Below, piece after piece: positions 27,640-43,910 of a DNA stretch of 64,000 bases. This stretch comes from Lineus longissimus. Lineage: Eukaryota; Nemertea; Pilidiophora; Heteronemertea; Lineidae. How positions within the stretch are numbered: the first letter of the stretch is position 1; the number at the start of each line of letters is the position of its first letter. Both the position numbers and the translations under genes were made by a program. The notes under the pieces were generated by a model. That model was given only the letters and a program-made list of their open reading frames with translations, was not told where the DNA came from and did not search any database. Location: contig NC_088316.1 in assembly GCF_910592395.1 (NCBI RefSeq), positions 15,624,001 through 15,688,000 of the forward strand, written 5' to 3'.

Positions 27640-28131
27640 AATGCTACACACTTCCTAGTACATGTAGGCCTACGATATGATCCACAAGTAATCCGAATGA
27701 ATTATATACATATTTGGATTCTACACATTATTAGAGTTTAAATTGCATCTAAGCCATTGTCTCTATATTTGCTCACAAGCCTCCACAACATCTTTGAGAA
27801 TGCCAAGAGAAGGGTCCTCTTGTCCTCTTTCACATTCACTCTTGTACATGTAGACTTACATAAATGTAATTAAAATCCACATGCATTGGGAATGATTTTG
27901 CACATTTGAGTATAAGTCTCATCTAAGTAGTTATCTCTGTGTCTGTCGGTAAGCTTTTACTCCGTCTTTGAGAGTGCCAAGAGAAAAGTCCTGTTTCTTA
28001 TACATATAGGCCGACATTATGATACACATGTCTTCTGAATGAATGCGGTAAAGTTCTGAATTCTCAACATTTGAGTCATGGAATCAGAGTATACATGTAA
28101 ATATCATCCAAACTGTTGTTCAAGTCCTGTA

Positions 28132-28158
<27 letters not shown>
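27640..28158 (-). repeat. Degenerate tandem repeat, about 173-bp unit, reaching into the last TMEM144 exon
   Basis: The plus-strand motif TCTTTGAGAATGCCAAGAGA recurs at 27791, 27965 (one base changed) and 28137 (one base changed), spaced 174 and 172 bases. The last copy is the end of the TMEM144 coding sequence including its final codons. Intervening sequence also matches loosely, for example a TAGGCC...ATTATGAT.CACA block about 346 bases apart. The upstream copies lie in the 3' UTR. Confidence 0.7.
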
Positions 28159-34322
<6,164 letters not shown>

Positions 34323-35004
34323 TTCTGTAATGAAAGCTATGCAGAATGGGTAACATACGATTTTGAGTGACAATGTGAGTCACTGTCACTGACACACTCT
34401 CAGTCTCACCATGGAGGTATTATTAAGACACACTTCTGCAGGTCCATGCATTGGCACACTAAATATCAATTTCTGAACAAATCAACATCTTACCTTTTGC
34501 ATTAAAGTTATCAGATTACACTAAGGAATAAGAAATCACAAGAAAATGTTCAAATAAATAGATCACAGCTGACATGGCTGACAGGGTCCATTTTAAAGTC
34601 ATGTGACTTGCCAAAGTCTTTGAGGGGCCCTTTCAAAAATAAATGAAACGTGACCCGGCCCTCCACGTGACTGGTGTACATCTTGACCACCAAGGGTTTT
34701 GCATCTTATCAACATTTATTTAATTTATACCCCGGTTACGTTTAGACATCCTGACTCTCATGGTGAGTGATTTAGCGATTTCAAAACATTGCGGGTCAAG
34801 ATCAAACTCGCCCCAGTGCCGAAATTAAAAAATTTCAGAACGAAATCAGCGCCTCTAGTGTCAAGATTGGGTTACGATGAGGTCTTTTAGTTATCTTGGA
34901 ATAACTTTTGACATGCTCCCGATTTAGTTTTACTTTTCACCACAATGAGTCGCTGGTAGTGATTTTCTGTTTCCGGTTTACGTGGAGTTGGAAAACGACA
35001 AAAA
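34323..35004. promoter_or_regulatory. Shared upstream region of TMEM144 and LRRC59
   Basis: The start codons of the two divergent genes are 682 bases apart, so the interval must contain both promoters and the TMEM144 5' noncoding exon. I see no TATA box that clearly belongs to either gene. Confidence 0.4.
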
Positions 35005-37726
35005 ATGACAAAAATGCCCAAAGAAAACATCAAAGACCGGCTCGAGGGCAATGAGCTTGACCTAAGTTTGAGCAGTCTGACAGTAGTACCCGTCAAAGAC
35101 CTGGTAAAGATTAACTGTTGTCGTGTTGGCGGTACAATGACAACAAAGTAGATCAAAAGAAAGGAACTTCTCAACTTTGGGGGTTACCCAAATTTTGGGG
35201 GGGGGGGTCACTGTCAGGTTGTACTGTTTTAGGAATAGGGGTGGGGGATAGACAGTGGATATATATTGTATAGGACATGTCTGTATATCTGGGTGACAAG
35301 GCCAGGTCAGAGAGGAGCTGCTTTTGTAAGTCTGATTTGGGCACATGAAATGGTGCGTCAGTTGCAAAAGTATGTGTGTGATTTTTAACATGAATAGAGA
35401 GACTTGTATGTTGTGTATATAATGAACTATACCGGCTCTTTTCAGGCACCATTGACTATGGCCACAAACCTGGATTTGTCATGTAACTTTCTTGTTACGC
35501 TACCAGTAAGTATAATACATGTATGTGACATGTTTTTTCCGAAAAATGCTAGAAAGGATGACGGATTGCCACATTGGAAAAATAAATTTAAAAACTCTGA
35601 TGATTGTTATAAAGGTCCAATTATAATTGTTTCTAAATTCTTCCTCCCATGGCCACCCAAACATGTTGAGTAGTGCTTTGTATGTGTTGTTGAAAGAGCA
35701 ACTGGTAGCAACTACGCTCGTCTTGGTCAATGAGAAGCACTGAAGGAATCATGTAATGTTGCAGGACCGAATTAACCCATTAGCAGTACATTGAAATAGC
35801 CATGAGAGGTGTTTTTGTCTCATTCTGTCTTCTCAGATTAGTTTTTTGTCTAATTATAAAATCTGTCCATTCACACAGGATTCCTTCTGCACCTTGAAAC
35901 ATGTAGTGAGTCTTAATCTCAGCAAAAATCAGTTGACGAGTTTACCATCGAACTTTGGTGCCTTGTCCAAGCTACAGAATCTTGACCTTGTCAAAAACAA
36001 GTTGGAGAAATTACCAGTCAGTTTCTGTCACCTGAAGAATCTGCGACGGCTTGATGTGAAAGACAACCCACTGGATCCTCATCTTCAGAAGGTGGCAGGG
36101 GACTGCTTGGATGATAGTCAGTGTAAAAGATGTGCACAGCGGGTACGTAGTCCTCTAGTGTAAATCTGATCAGATTTGATGATTATAAAAAGAAAAAAGA
36201 GGGCACAGTACATCCAACATTGAGTGCCTCTCTGAAGACACCTTTTTCAGAACTTCAGTACATGACCACAGTGTCTATCACTTCACAGCTTTGTGATGTG
36301 TTTTTTATTAGTCAGACTGGTCAGTTAAGAACAGGACACAACATATTTCAGTACGGTGGTTTGAAGTTATGTAAAGTAATAATTCTACTTCCAGATTGTA
36401 TCTTTTATGAAAGAGGTGGAATCAGAACAGGAGAGACAGAAGCAGAAACGGTTAAAAATTGACAGAGGTGTGTTAGAATTGTTGTTTCCAAGTTCTGCCT
36501 ACAGTGTTGCATCAAGGCTGCCAACATCATACAGGACCTCTCTTACAAATTCATCTTTCGGGTAGAGTCATCCCCGAAGGGAGGTTCCGTGTTAATTCAA
36601 ACCAATGAAAGAACACAGTCCTAATCTCTTATCCAGATAATAAAGGTTTTTCATCTTGGTCACTCTGCCCTTCTGTGACCCATTTCTTCAATTGGATATT
36701 TCCTATTTCTAGAAAAAGAGGCAGTTCGGAAGGAAGAGGAGGCCATGGAACGACAGAGGAAGAAAGAAGAAAAGAATGCAGATAAAGAACGACGGCGGCA
36801 AGAATATCTGGTGAAGCAAGCAGAACTTAAGAAACAGAAAGAAGCAGAATTACAAGCACAGAAAAAAGGAAAAGGTAATATTTGTAGTTATCTTGAGATG
36901 ATACATATTTTACTTTGGTTTTCGTTTGCTAGCCAGAACTTATATCAGTTTTTTTGGTAAAACCTGAATCAATCAACATGGATAGGTCTTTAGTTTCAAT
37001 GATGGTTTCATTTGGATTAAGAAAAAAAGATTGTTAGTGGTTACAGGTTTTCTTCATCAACGTTGACCTTGTTATCTAAAAATTTTAATTGGGCCATAAT
37101 ATCAATAAAACTTTTCTTTCTTTTTTTTCTCCAGAGAAAACATCATCAAATGGAGTAGGTGATCATATAGATGTCTCAGAGACAAAAAGTTCAGGTTCGT
37201 ATTTTGTAACTTTGACGGACTCTAAGCCTCTTCGTCAGTTTGAGCTGGCGAAATTTTGTGAAATTGTTCCAAAGTGGAATAGATTCCCTGTGGATGGATG
37301 ACTCTTTTGACCTCGACAAATTTCTTTGCCATTCAAATCTAATGTGAAAATCCTTTGGTGCCAGCTGTCGGTGTCAGTGTTATAGAAAACCACAAACTTT
37401 CTCTACTGCTCTTGGCTACAAATTTTATACTTTTTACAACCAAGATGTATAAAATTCTTGACCACATTCTTACTTTTAGGTTATAATCAAACTAATTTAA
37501 ATCAATACCTAATTTGTGGCATCTTTTTTTTCTAGGTTTCTCCGTCTGTTTTGGCGTTATTCTGCCATGTCTTGTGCTGCTGCTTGCTGTATCTGTTGGA
37601 TTCTACTTCTATTGTCAACAAAATGAGAAGATACCCATCTGTATTGACGCTCAGATAAGGATACAGAAATTCGAATCTGATGCTCAGTTCTATTATCGCA
37701 AATGGATGTCGGGTGAAAAGTGGTAA
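35005..37726 (+). CDS. LRRC59: Leucine-rich repeat-containing protein 59 (LRRC59)
   Basis: Exons: 35005-35103, 35446-35505, 35879-36142, 36395-36467, 36713-36874, 37135-37194, 37536-37726 (stop TAA). They give 302 residues; human LRRC59 has 307. It is a tail-anchored ER and nuclear-envelope protein that binds ribosomes and helps nuclear import of some cargoes. Order: conserved N-terminus with [19 protein letters not shown], about four leucine-rich repeats (residues 34-115), [15 protein letters not shown] followed by the Cys-containing [17 protein letters not shown], a long Lys/Glu-rich helix (about 122-225), one membrane helix (about 243-266, within [18 protein letters not shown]) and a short luminal tail ending GEKW. 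Start chosen at MTKMPKEN, which parallels the human MTK start. The penultimate exon uses a weak donor (GTTCGT). Confidence 0.94.
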
Positions 37727-38114
37727 AAGTAATTCTCTACAGGACAATTATGACATAGAAGTTGCTGGTCTAGAAGGTGTCTCGAGTCGTGTGATCCTTT
37801 TCCCATTTCTTAGCTCTGGTATTTGACATGCGTCTCTTATCACACAACTTATAGTGTTATGGTATCCTGTGCTATAGACAGTTTTTAATTTATAAATGCT
37901 GACTAAGCATTTTATTTTTGATTTGCTCAATTCACTAAAAAATATGTATACGACCCTTCCACAGTATTTAAGTTGATTGTATTATCACTTTAACCTTAGT
38001 GACTTGATAGTAGTATCACTTAAATTTGACAAGCTATTGTCACTGTTCTACATCCTATCGTACCAAACCAAAAGTAATGTACAAATCAGTAACATGTGCA
38101 TGTACGTACATTAG

Positions 38115-38150
38115 AACCTCTCTATTAAAAGGACACCCTTAGTACTGCCA
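38115..38150. repeat. Dispersed short repeat, partial copy
   Basis: ACCTCTCTATTAAAAGGACA followed by CCCTTAGTACTG is a partial copy of the family seen at 46052-46123 and 62446-62475. It lies in the LRRC59 3' UTR. Confidence 0.6.
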
Positions 38151-38208
38151 AATGTTCTCGTTGAGTGAAGTCACTATGGTTTCCTATGGCAGCCAATACA
38201 TTTTGTGA

Positions 38209-38214
38209 AATAAA
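38209..38214 (+). terminator. Poly(A) signal of LRRC59
   Basis: AATAAA about 480 bases after the LRRC59 stop codon, with T/A-rich sequence downstream. Confidence 0.55.
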
Positions 38215-38967
38215 AACTTCTTGTAAATAACTCTTGGCCTAGTTCTTTTATCAACTCGACCATGATTAGGATGACTATTGAAGGGTCTACTCAAACAGCT
38301 GGCTGGCAATCCAAGGATAAAACCAGACCAATGCTTACTCAAGTTATCTTGACGTCACAACCAGCCAGAGCAATGAAAATAAAGCAATCCAGATGTTACA
38401 GCCAGACACAGCCATGCATTGTTACAGTTGGGTAAACCTGATGACACAACCACTCTGAGCAATCTATTGTCATGATCAAGTGTAGTCTTGATGTCACAAG
38501 TCTAACCTTGTAGCTTAAGTGTCCCCTCAAAAACATGTTTGTTGTCACAACAAATCATATCATATATATATAATATAAATACTGCCTCTACTAGAAGGAT
38601 TTGCTTCCAAGGAAATGCTAGTTTTTATTCATATGGCCCAATGTCTGGTCTAGTGGCTCAGACTCCAGGCCATTGGTCAAGATATTCTGGCGTTAGAACT
38701 ACATAGCTCGTCATGACACCAGAAGGTCTCATTTGTAACTGGCCCTACACCACTCAGGTAAAGACCTGGCGTTACATGCCACGTCGATAGTTGTGGTGTG
38801 TTCTGGCAAAACCAGTTGAATGTCGCAAGTAAGACTAGCAATGTGGTACATCCTAGATCTTTTAGAACTATGTCACTCCAATGTCGAATTTTGCATCTTC
38901 TTGTCATTGGTCAATAGACATAGACACAGGCAATCCATTCATTCCACTGCAGAATACAATCTCAAAT

Positions 38968-39236
38968 TCAAGTGATTTTTTTTTTTTTCTTCTTTCGTTC
39001 ACCACGTTTTAGACAGTCAGACCGGATTTTATTATAAAGTCGGTGGTCCTGCGTAGCTGCTGGAGATCTCCATATAACTGGTCATGGATTCGTGCTCCCT
39101 CTGGCCAGGTCTCCTTCCTCAGGTCTGCAAAACTTGAGCATCTTCCCAGTATGTGCTCAGCAGTAATGGACTCTTGGTTGCATATGCAGGTGTCGCTCTC
39201 GCCAATGCGGAATTCAAAAGTGATGAAAAATAACAC
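38968..39236 (-). mobile_element. 5'-truncated LINE remnant with poly(A) tail
   Basis: Minus-strand 39236-39012 encodes the last part of a LINE polyprotein: ESDTCICNQESITAEHILGR, then a Cys, then FADLRKETWPEG, ending IIKSGLTV and a stop. This is the CxC...H...C module common at the C-terminus of non-LTR retrotransposons. It is followed by a short 3' UTR and an A-rich tail (T run on the plus strand near 38978-38990). Truncation at the 5' end with an intact tail is the usual result of target-primed reverse transcription. Confidence 0.8.
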
Positions 39237-39706
39237 ATCAGTTAATATAACAGAAGAACCATTTTTTTATTTTCCCGGCAGTCATTATAATAATGCAAAT
39301 GACCTCATATTGCTACGCAGTACTCAAGGCTGATGAACAACATTTTTAGTTTTTTCCCACAGGGTTACTGTAAGAGTGTAACCTGGAATAATTTGGCAGC
39401 ATGCAGTTTTAATCAGTTGCCCATAGCTTACATCTATAGCAAAACATTTTCCTTCAAATCATTTTAACATTTATTCAACTGCTATTATACATTGTGCTTG
39501 CAAACTATTTGTGATGTTTCCTTGATGGAATTGGAAGACTGGGTCTGGTCCATTCAGGAAAGAATTCTCAGCCATTTTAGTGACACAGTATTTTGCAAAC
39601 TAAGTTATTTCAGTGCAAATTCTGACATTATTTGCAGGTCCTCTATCGTACGCATGCAAAATTCGCTTTGAAAAATTGCATTTAAGACTCTCAGCTTCCA
39701 TTCAAC

Positions 39707-39712
39707 TTTATT
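39707..39712 (-). terminator. Poly(A) signal of TXNDC9
   Basis: AATAAA on the minus strand, about 53 bases after the TXNDC9 stop codon, implying a very short 3' UTR. Confidence 0.55.
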
Positions 39713-39764
39713 AAGCACGAAAGAATGTTCTCAAAATCTTTGAACACGAGCAATAATTACAATG

Positions 39765-40448
39765 TTACCAGTCATCATCATCACTACTATCATCACCTTT
39801 ACGACCACGAATGTTCTTCTTCGATGAACGTCCGAGTATTGATGATAATTTACCACCTTTGCTATGCTCATCAGAACCGGGAGGATGCATCAAGTCACCA
39901 CTGTACTTGAGTACGCCTGTACGGGCAATCCTCCATTCCAGCATCTCTGTGGGAAAGTCATCGCGCCCACCCATGTCGTCAAATCCAACAATATAGTCAA
40001 CAGTCTTGCCATCCTTAGCAATACATATTGTTGGAAGAACTACAATTTTGAGTCGCTTAGACAGGAATACAGCTTTCTCCGCATTGATCTTGATGAATTT
40101 TGCTTCAACGTGTTGTTGAGCAAGTTTATTCATATGCATGTCCACAATTTTACACCGCTCTGTACTCTCACGGTAGAAATGACACACAACAGTATTGCTG
40201 TTTTTACATGTGTTGAAAAATTCCTTTTCATCAGGAACTTCAGAGTAGTTTCCATGACCTTTCTTCAGGAACTCTTGCCGTTGATCAGCAGATTTTTTCA
40301 TGTTCTCAAGTTGCTTCTGACGTAGTTTATCATAATCGTCATCCTGCATCCGATCAATTTTATCCAACTCCGCATCAACTTGATCCTCCATTATCTTTGT
40401 CGCTGCTATGAGCTGCTGTTGCACAGCTCCACCTACTAAATCTGCCAT
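39765..40448 (-). CDS. TXNDC9: Thioredoxin domain-containing protein 9 (TXNDC9)
   Basis: A single open frame of 227 residues; human TXNDC9 has 226. The family is phosducin-like and binds the CCT/TRiC chaperonin, modulating actin and tubulin folding. Visible parts: an N-terminal acidic helix (about residues 18-62), the thioredoxin-like fold (about 75-185) with TVVCHFYRESTERCKIVDMH in place of a classical CxxC site, so one Cys at the active-site position and no redox pair, then KIVVLPTICIAKDGKTVDYI, and a basic then acidic tail ending DDSSDDDDW. The coding part has no intron. A 3' splice site (TTTTTTCCAG) lies about 30 bases upstream of the ATG, so an intron is present in the 5' UTR; a donor fits at 40720. 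Confidence 0.96.
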   Translation of the reverse strand: MADLVGGAVQQQLIAATKIMEDQVDAELDKIDRMQDDDYDKLRQKQLENMKKSADQRQEFLKKGHGNYSEVPDEKEFFNTCKNSNTVVCHFYRESTERCKIVDMHMNKLAQQHVEAKFIKINAEKAVFLSKRLKIVVLPTICIAKDGKTVDYIVGFDDMGGRDDFPTEMLEWRIARTGVLKYSGDLMHPPGSDEHSKGGKLSSILGRSSKKNIRGRKGDDSSDDDDW

Positions 40449-40839
40449 GGTGATTTAAGTTATAGCTCTTCTGAATTGCCTGGAAAAAACAGAAAAATAT
40501 ACACAGGTGAGTAAGACAAGGAAAATGATCAATTCTGTGACCCATATGATGGGATATGTCCCCACGCGCGCGGGTACTGGGTGACAGACACAGATACTGA
40601 ACTGGAAAACGCATAGGCCTACCGTTTTTTTGGGACACCCTGCAACAGGGCTTTTTTCTTGTGATACAACGTCTTTCGTCAACTAACTCAACTGGTCTTT
40701 CAGCATTATGGATAACTTACGACTGATCTTTATCACGCAGAAAATCGAACGTTTACTCGGAATGACAGGCTACAATCGTCAGCCAGTTGGGGTTCACAAT
40801 TGAGCAAATCTAAAGAATTTGATGAAGGCGATTCCAATA

Positions 40840-40990
40840 GTGACTTGCATTACTACATGTACTGGCGCCGCAGCTCCGCGTTTTTATTACCCGAATTTTG
40901 ATTGGCTTTCGGGAAATCACCAACCAATCAACTCCAATGTTGCAAACATTCATTACCACGGTAACTGTCCGGAAGTAAATAAAAGCACGT
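40840..40990 (-). promoter_or_regulatory. Candidate TXNDC9 promoter with CCAAT boxes
   Basis: A CCAAT at 40924 and an inverted CCAAT (ATTGG) at 40901 lie upstream of the proposed TXNDC9 5' noncoding exon in a locally GC-richer patch. No TATA box is evident. The call rests on motif and position only. Confidence 0.35.
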
Positions 40991-42289
40991 GGCCGCTATC
41001 ACTCTCCAAGCATCGTCAATGGTGATTATTGTTGCCAAGTCTGTCTCACTCGACCTACTGACTATGGTCTCATTAGGGAGTTTTTTGTTATTCATGCGCG
41101 GCCAAGCCCTAACCATAGTTCCTAAAATCATTGATTTCTCGGTTCTTACAGTATGTCAGCGTTGATTCAGCAGTTGTTTTGGCAAAGACATGTTTTTCTG
41201 GAGTTTCTGAAACCTAGAGCGCTACTCAATAGGCGACTAACAAGAAACTACGCATTTATACTGTTGTTGCCGACGTATGTGTACACTGAACTTGGGATGT
41301 GCGTCGGCCCCGTGTTGAAATGCCGTCCAGTGCCAGTTGGTGCGTTTTTCGCTGATTTGTGCAAAATTCAACATATCTCAAAAGTTCAATGGTTGACCCT
41401 CGATTTTTTTTGTGTAGCGTAAGCAACTGTCTTTCATGGGAGAATGGTCTCTGTAAGAATTATTCAGGAAGAAATGTATAATATTTGGGGTTTTTCGTGA
41501 TTGTCCGGCCCAATTGGCAATATTGCCATTTGGGATGGTGAACAGAGCTAGGAGCAAATGTGACGCTTATGATTTATTTAAAGAAATAAAATGCCCGATT
41601 TAACATCCTGCAGAATCAGGGGAATCGGGCGTTTCCAGTGATATACGACACAAATGGGTTGTCCTCATGCATTCACTTTGGAAACGCATTTTAAAATAGA
41701 TGTTACGTCCTGTTAATGGGGCACGTCATCATCGCGTACATTTGGGAAAAACTCCCTAACGAGACCTTAGCTGCCGTTCCTTGGGTTTATAGAAAAAGCG
41801 GAATCGGGATTTGGTATCAGGTTGGCATACTAAGATATGCGGTGGCCCATAGAGGACATGCGTTTATTTTCAATATAATAGAAAATTTTTCTTTTTACAA
41901 TGCGTTTTTTTCTCTCGAATTACAACCGCCGTCGGATTTATTTCTCACCGCCGAAAAAATAATTTCCACCGCCGGGTAAAAAATAAGGGTTGGTTCTAAA
42001 AGCGGCATTGGCACTGACATTGGCATTGGCATTGGCATTGGCAATCTGCCAAATTCCGAAATAACACCAAAATAACACCATTTATTAGTGACCATTGTTC
42101 ATGAATATTCTTTAGACAGGAGAAGTAACACCAAATTTAATATTGAAAGATTTCCCGACGATGTTTTACATTTATATGTACATGTGGGCACCTGGTCTGC
42201 CGCCGACCTGATGACGTCACACGCGGGAAAAGAAAGCATGGCCGAAGACATGGAGGCGAGCCCATGAATTACAGATGAGTAACAAAAGG

Positions 42290-42700
42290 CAGGGCCGTAT
42301 TTAACTTTTTTGTCCAGGGGGGGCAGTGGGATGGATCGCCGAAGGCGATCTGCATGCGCCGCAGGCGCATCCGAAAGGGGCCTCCCCCAGAAAAATTTGA
42401 AAATAAAAGGTCTGAAATGGCATTTTCCTGGCATTTGGAAGTGTGAATCAATAGTATTTTTACTCTAAAAAAGGACCACTTGGCACTTTTATGAAGACTA
42501 GGGTCAGGGCACTGGACTGGTCAGATTATAAGGGTTGCACCTGAGTTGATAACATCTGCTATCCATATGCTGCTATCATGCTGGTAAAGCTATGGCTAAG
42601 ATTAGTTTGTCTTTTTATTACTGTCTGAAAATTTTTTTTTCAACATTTATTGCACAGGGGGGGCAGCTGCCCCCCTGCCCCCCCTCTAAATACGGCCCTG
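42290..42700. mobile_element. hAT-like nonautonomous element nested in the fold-back element
   Basis: Terminal inverted repeats CAGGGCCGTATTTA / TAAATACGGCCCTG are followed inward by G-rich or C-rich runs (GGGGGGGCAG / CTGCCCCCC). AAAGG flanks both ends, consistent with a 5-bp target duplication. The CAGGGCC start is typical of hAT elements, most of which make 8-bp duplications. Two short internal hairpins lie near 42333-42370. It is 411 bp and noncoding. Confidence 0.75.
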
Positions 42701-42757
42701 AAAGGTATAGTTACAGTTGATGTAGTCATCATCGTTTTCCCCTACTTCATGGCTCAC

Positions 42758-42876
42758 GCCGCCAAAGAAAATAATATCGACCGCGGTGGAAATTAATATC
42801 GACCGCGGTGGAAATTAATATCGACCGCGGTGGATATTAATTTCCACCGCGGTGGATATTATTTTCTTTGGCGGTG
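42758..42876. repeat. Palindromic CCGCGG tandem array
   Basis: Three successive copies of a 22-bp unit containing GACCGCGGTGGAAATTAATA are followed by the inverted form (TTTCCACCGCGGTGGATATT). Outer flanks GCCGCCAAAGAAAATAATAT and ATATTATTTTCTTTGGCGGT are themselves inverted. It lies inside the larger fold-back element. Confidence 0.8.
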
Positions 42877-43006
42877 GTGGGAATTATTATTTTTTCGGCG
42901 GTGAGAAATCCGACGGCGGTTGTAATTCGAGAGAAAAAAAACGCATTGTAAAAAGAAAATTTTTCTATTGTATTGAAAATAAACGCATGTCCTCTATGGG
43001 CCACCG

Positions 43007-43910
43007 TAAAGATCGTTTTCTGGTGATGATTATTCAAAAATTAGGTTAGCAAACTCCACCCCCCCCCCCCCCCCCCCCTCCTCATATCGTCATGTTGTCA
43101 GAGAGTGTACCAAATCTTTGGTGGGTGTGCCATGCCCCTTCATCATGGGTACTCTCTGATCTCGATGTGACCTCTCCCAGGCCAAACTGTCTCATCACGG
43201 CCACCATCGGAAGGAAGTAACGACGACCACAACTCGGCAAAATTTAGTCTTTGGCTCTTCATTTTATTACCAAATTATTGCTAATCGCAGGTGATGATTC
43301 ATTTCATAACTTTAGTTTAACAGTTCCCCAAATTTAGAAACAATCGGTATGTATTAAGTAATTCCTTTTTTAGTTCTTAGTTGTGATGTTAAAAACGTTT
43401 TTGATTTGCGTGTAAAAGTCGTGATAATGTAAATGTTCTACGAATGACTACATTAGAATAGATAGATAGTAGATGTGGTATCTCGCTGTTCTTGGGCCCA
43501 CATGTATTAAGGTAGAATGGGGTAATTGTAGCCCCGGTTATTATTTGTACCCGCTGCATTGTTTGATGCTAAAAAACGTTATAATCTTCAGGAAAACTAT
43601 GCATATAATACATATTAAAGAATTTCTAAACCAAGCCAGACAGTGCTCGCATGAAAAAATAATTAAAGTAGCCAATGCTGAGTGATCTAACATCAACCAT
43701 ATCAACATAACACAGTATGTTAACCATTTATACTGCATCGGAAGTATCACCTTGTCTTCGATTGGTAGTTGTCTGAAAACTATTGTCAGACATATTCAAT
43801 CGGGTTGATGTCAAATATTAGGTGCAAAATGGATTACCTCAACTTGTTTTTCCATCTTCAGAGCAGAGTAGATCTCATTCTTAGAATATCGGATACGGTA
43901 ATCAACCAAG
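43007..43910 (+). promoter_or_regulatory. Upstream region of the MFSD6-like gene
   Basis: Noncoding interval including a C homopolymer of roughly 30 bases near 43050-43078. It should contain the promoter and 5' UTR of the MFSD6-like gene, but no specific site is recognised. Confidence 0.3.

Larger units (their letters stand above)
41840..43006. mobile_element. 1.17-kb fold-back element with about 135-bp inverted ends
   Basis: The ends CGGTGGCCCATAGAGGACAT and ATGTCCTCTATGGGCCACCG begin long inverted arms (about 41840-41978 and 42868-43006) that match over almost their whole length with small indels. The interior holds a GGCATT hexamer run (about 42007-42045), a nested hAT-like element (42290-42700) and a palindromic CCGCGG array (42758-42876). 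No protein is encoded, so it would be nonautonomous. The superfamily is not assigned. Confidence 0.85.

Noticed and set aside
38320-38520. Possible degenerate tandem repeat with CACAACCA..CTGAGCAAT blocks
   Set aside because: Only two or three weak matches with irregular spacing; not convincing without a dot-plot.
39864-40325. 153-codon plus-strand frame inside TXNDC9
   Set aside because: It is the complement of the TXNDC9 coding sequence, which is full length and clearly conserved.
41153-41422. 90-codon open frame MSALIQQLFWQRHV upstream of the fold-back element
   Set aside because: No family similarity, no splice partners and no codon pattern; probably chance in a noncoding gap.
43050-43080. 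C homopolymer as a possible array or regulatory element
   Set aside because: A plain homopolymer of uncertain true length; not a CRISPR or functional signal.
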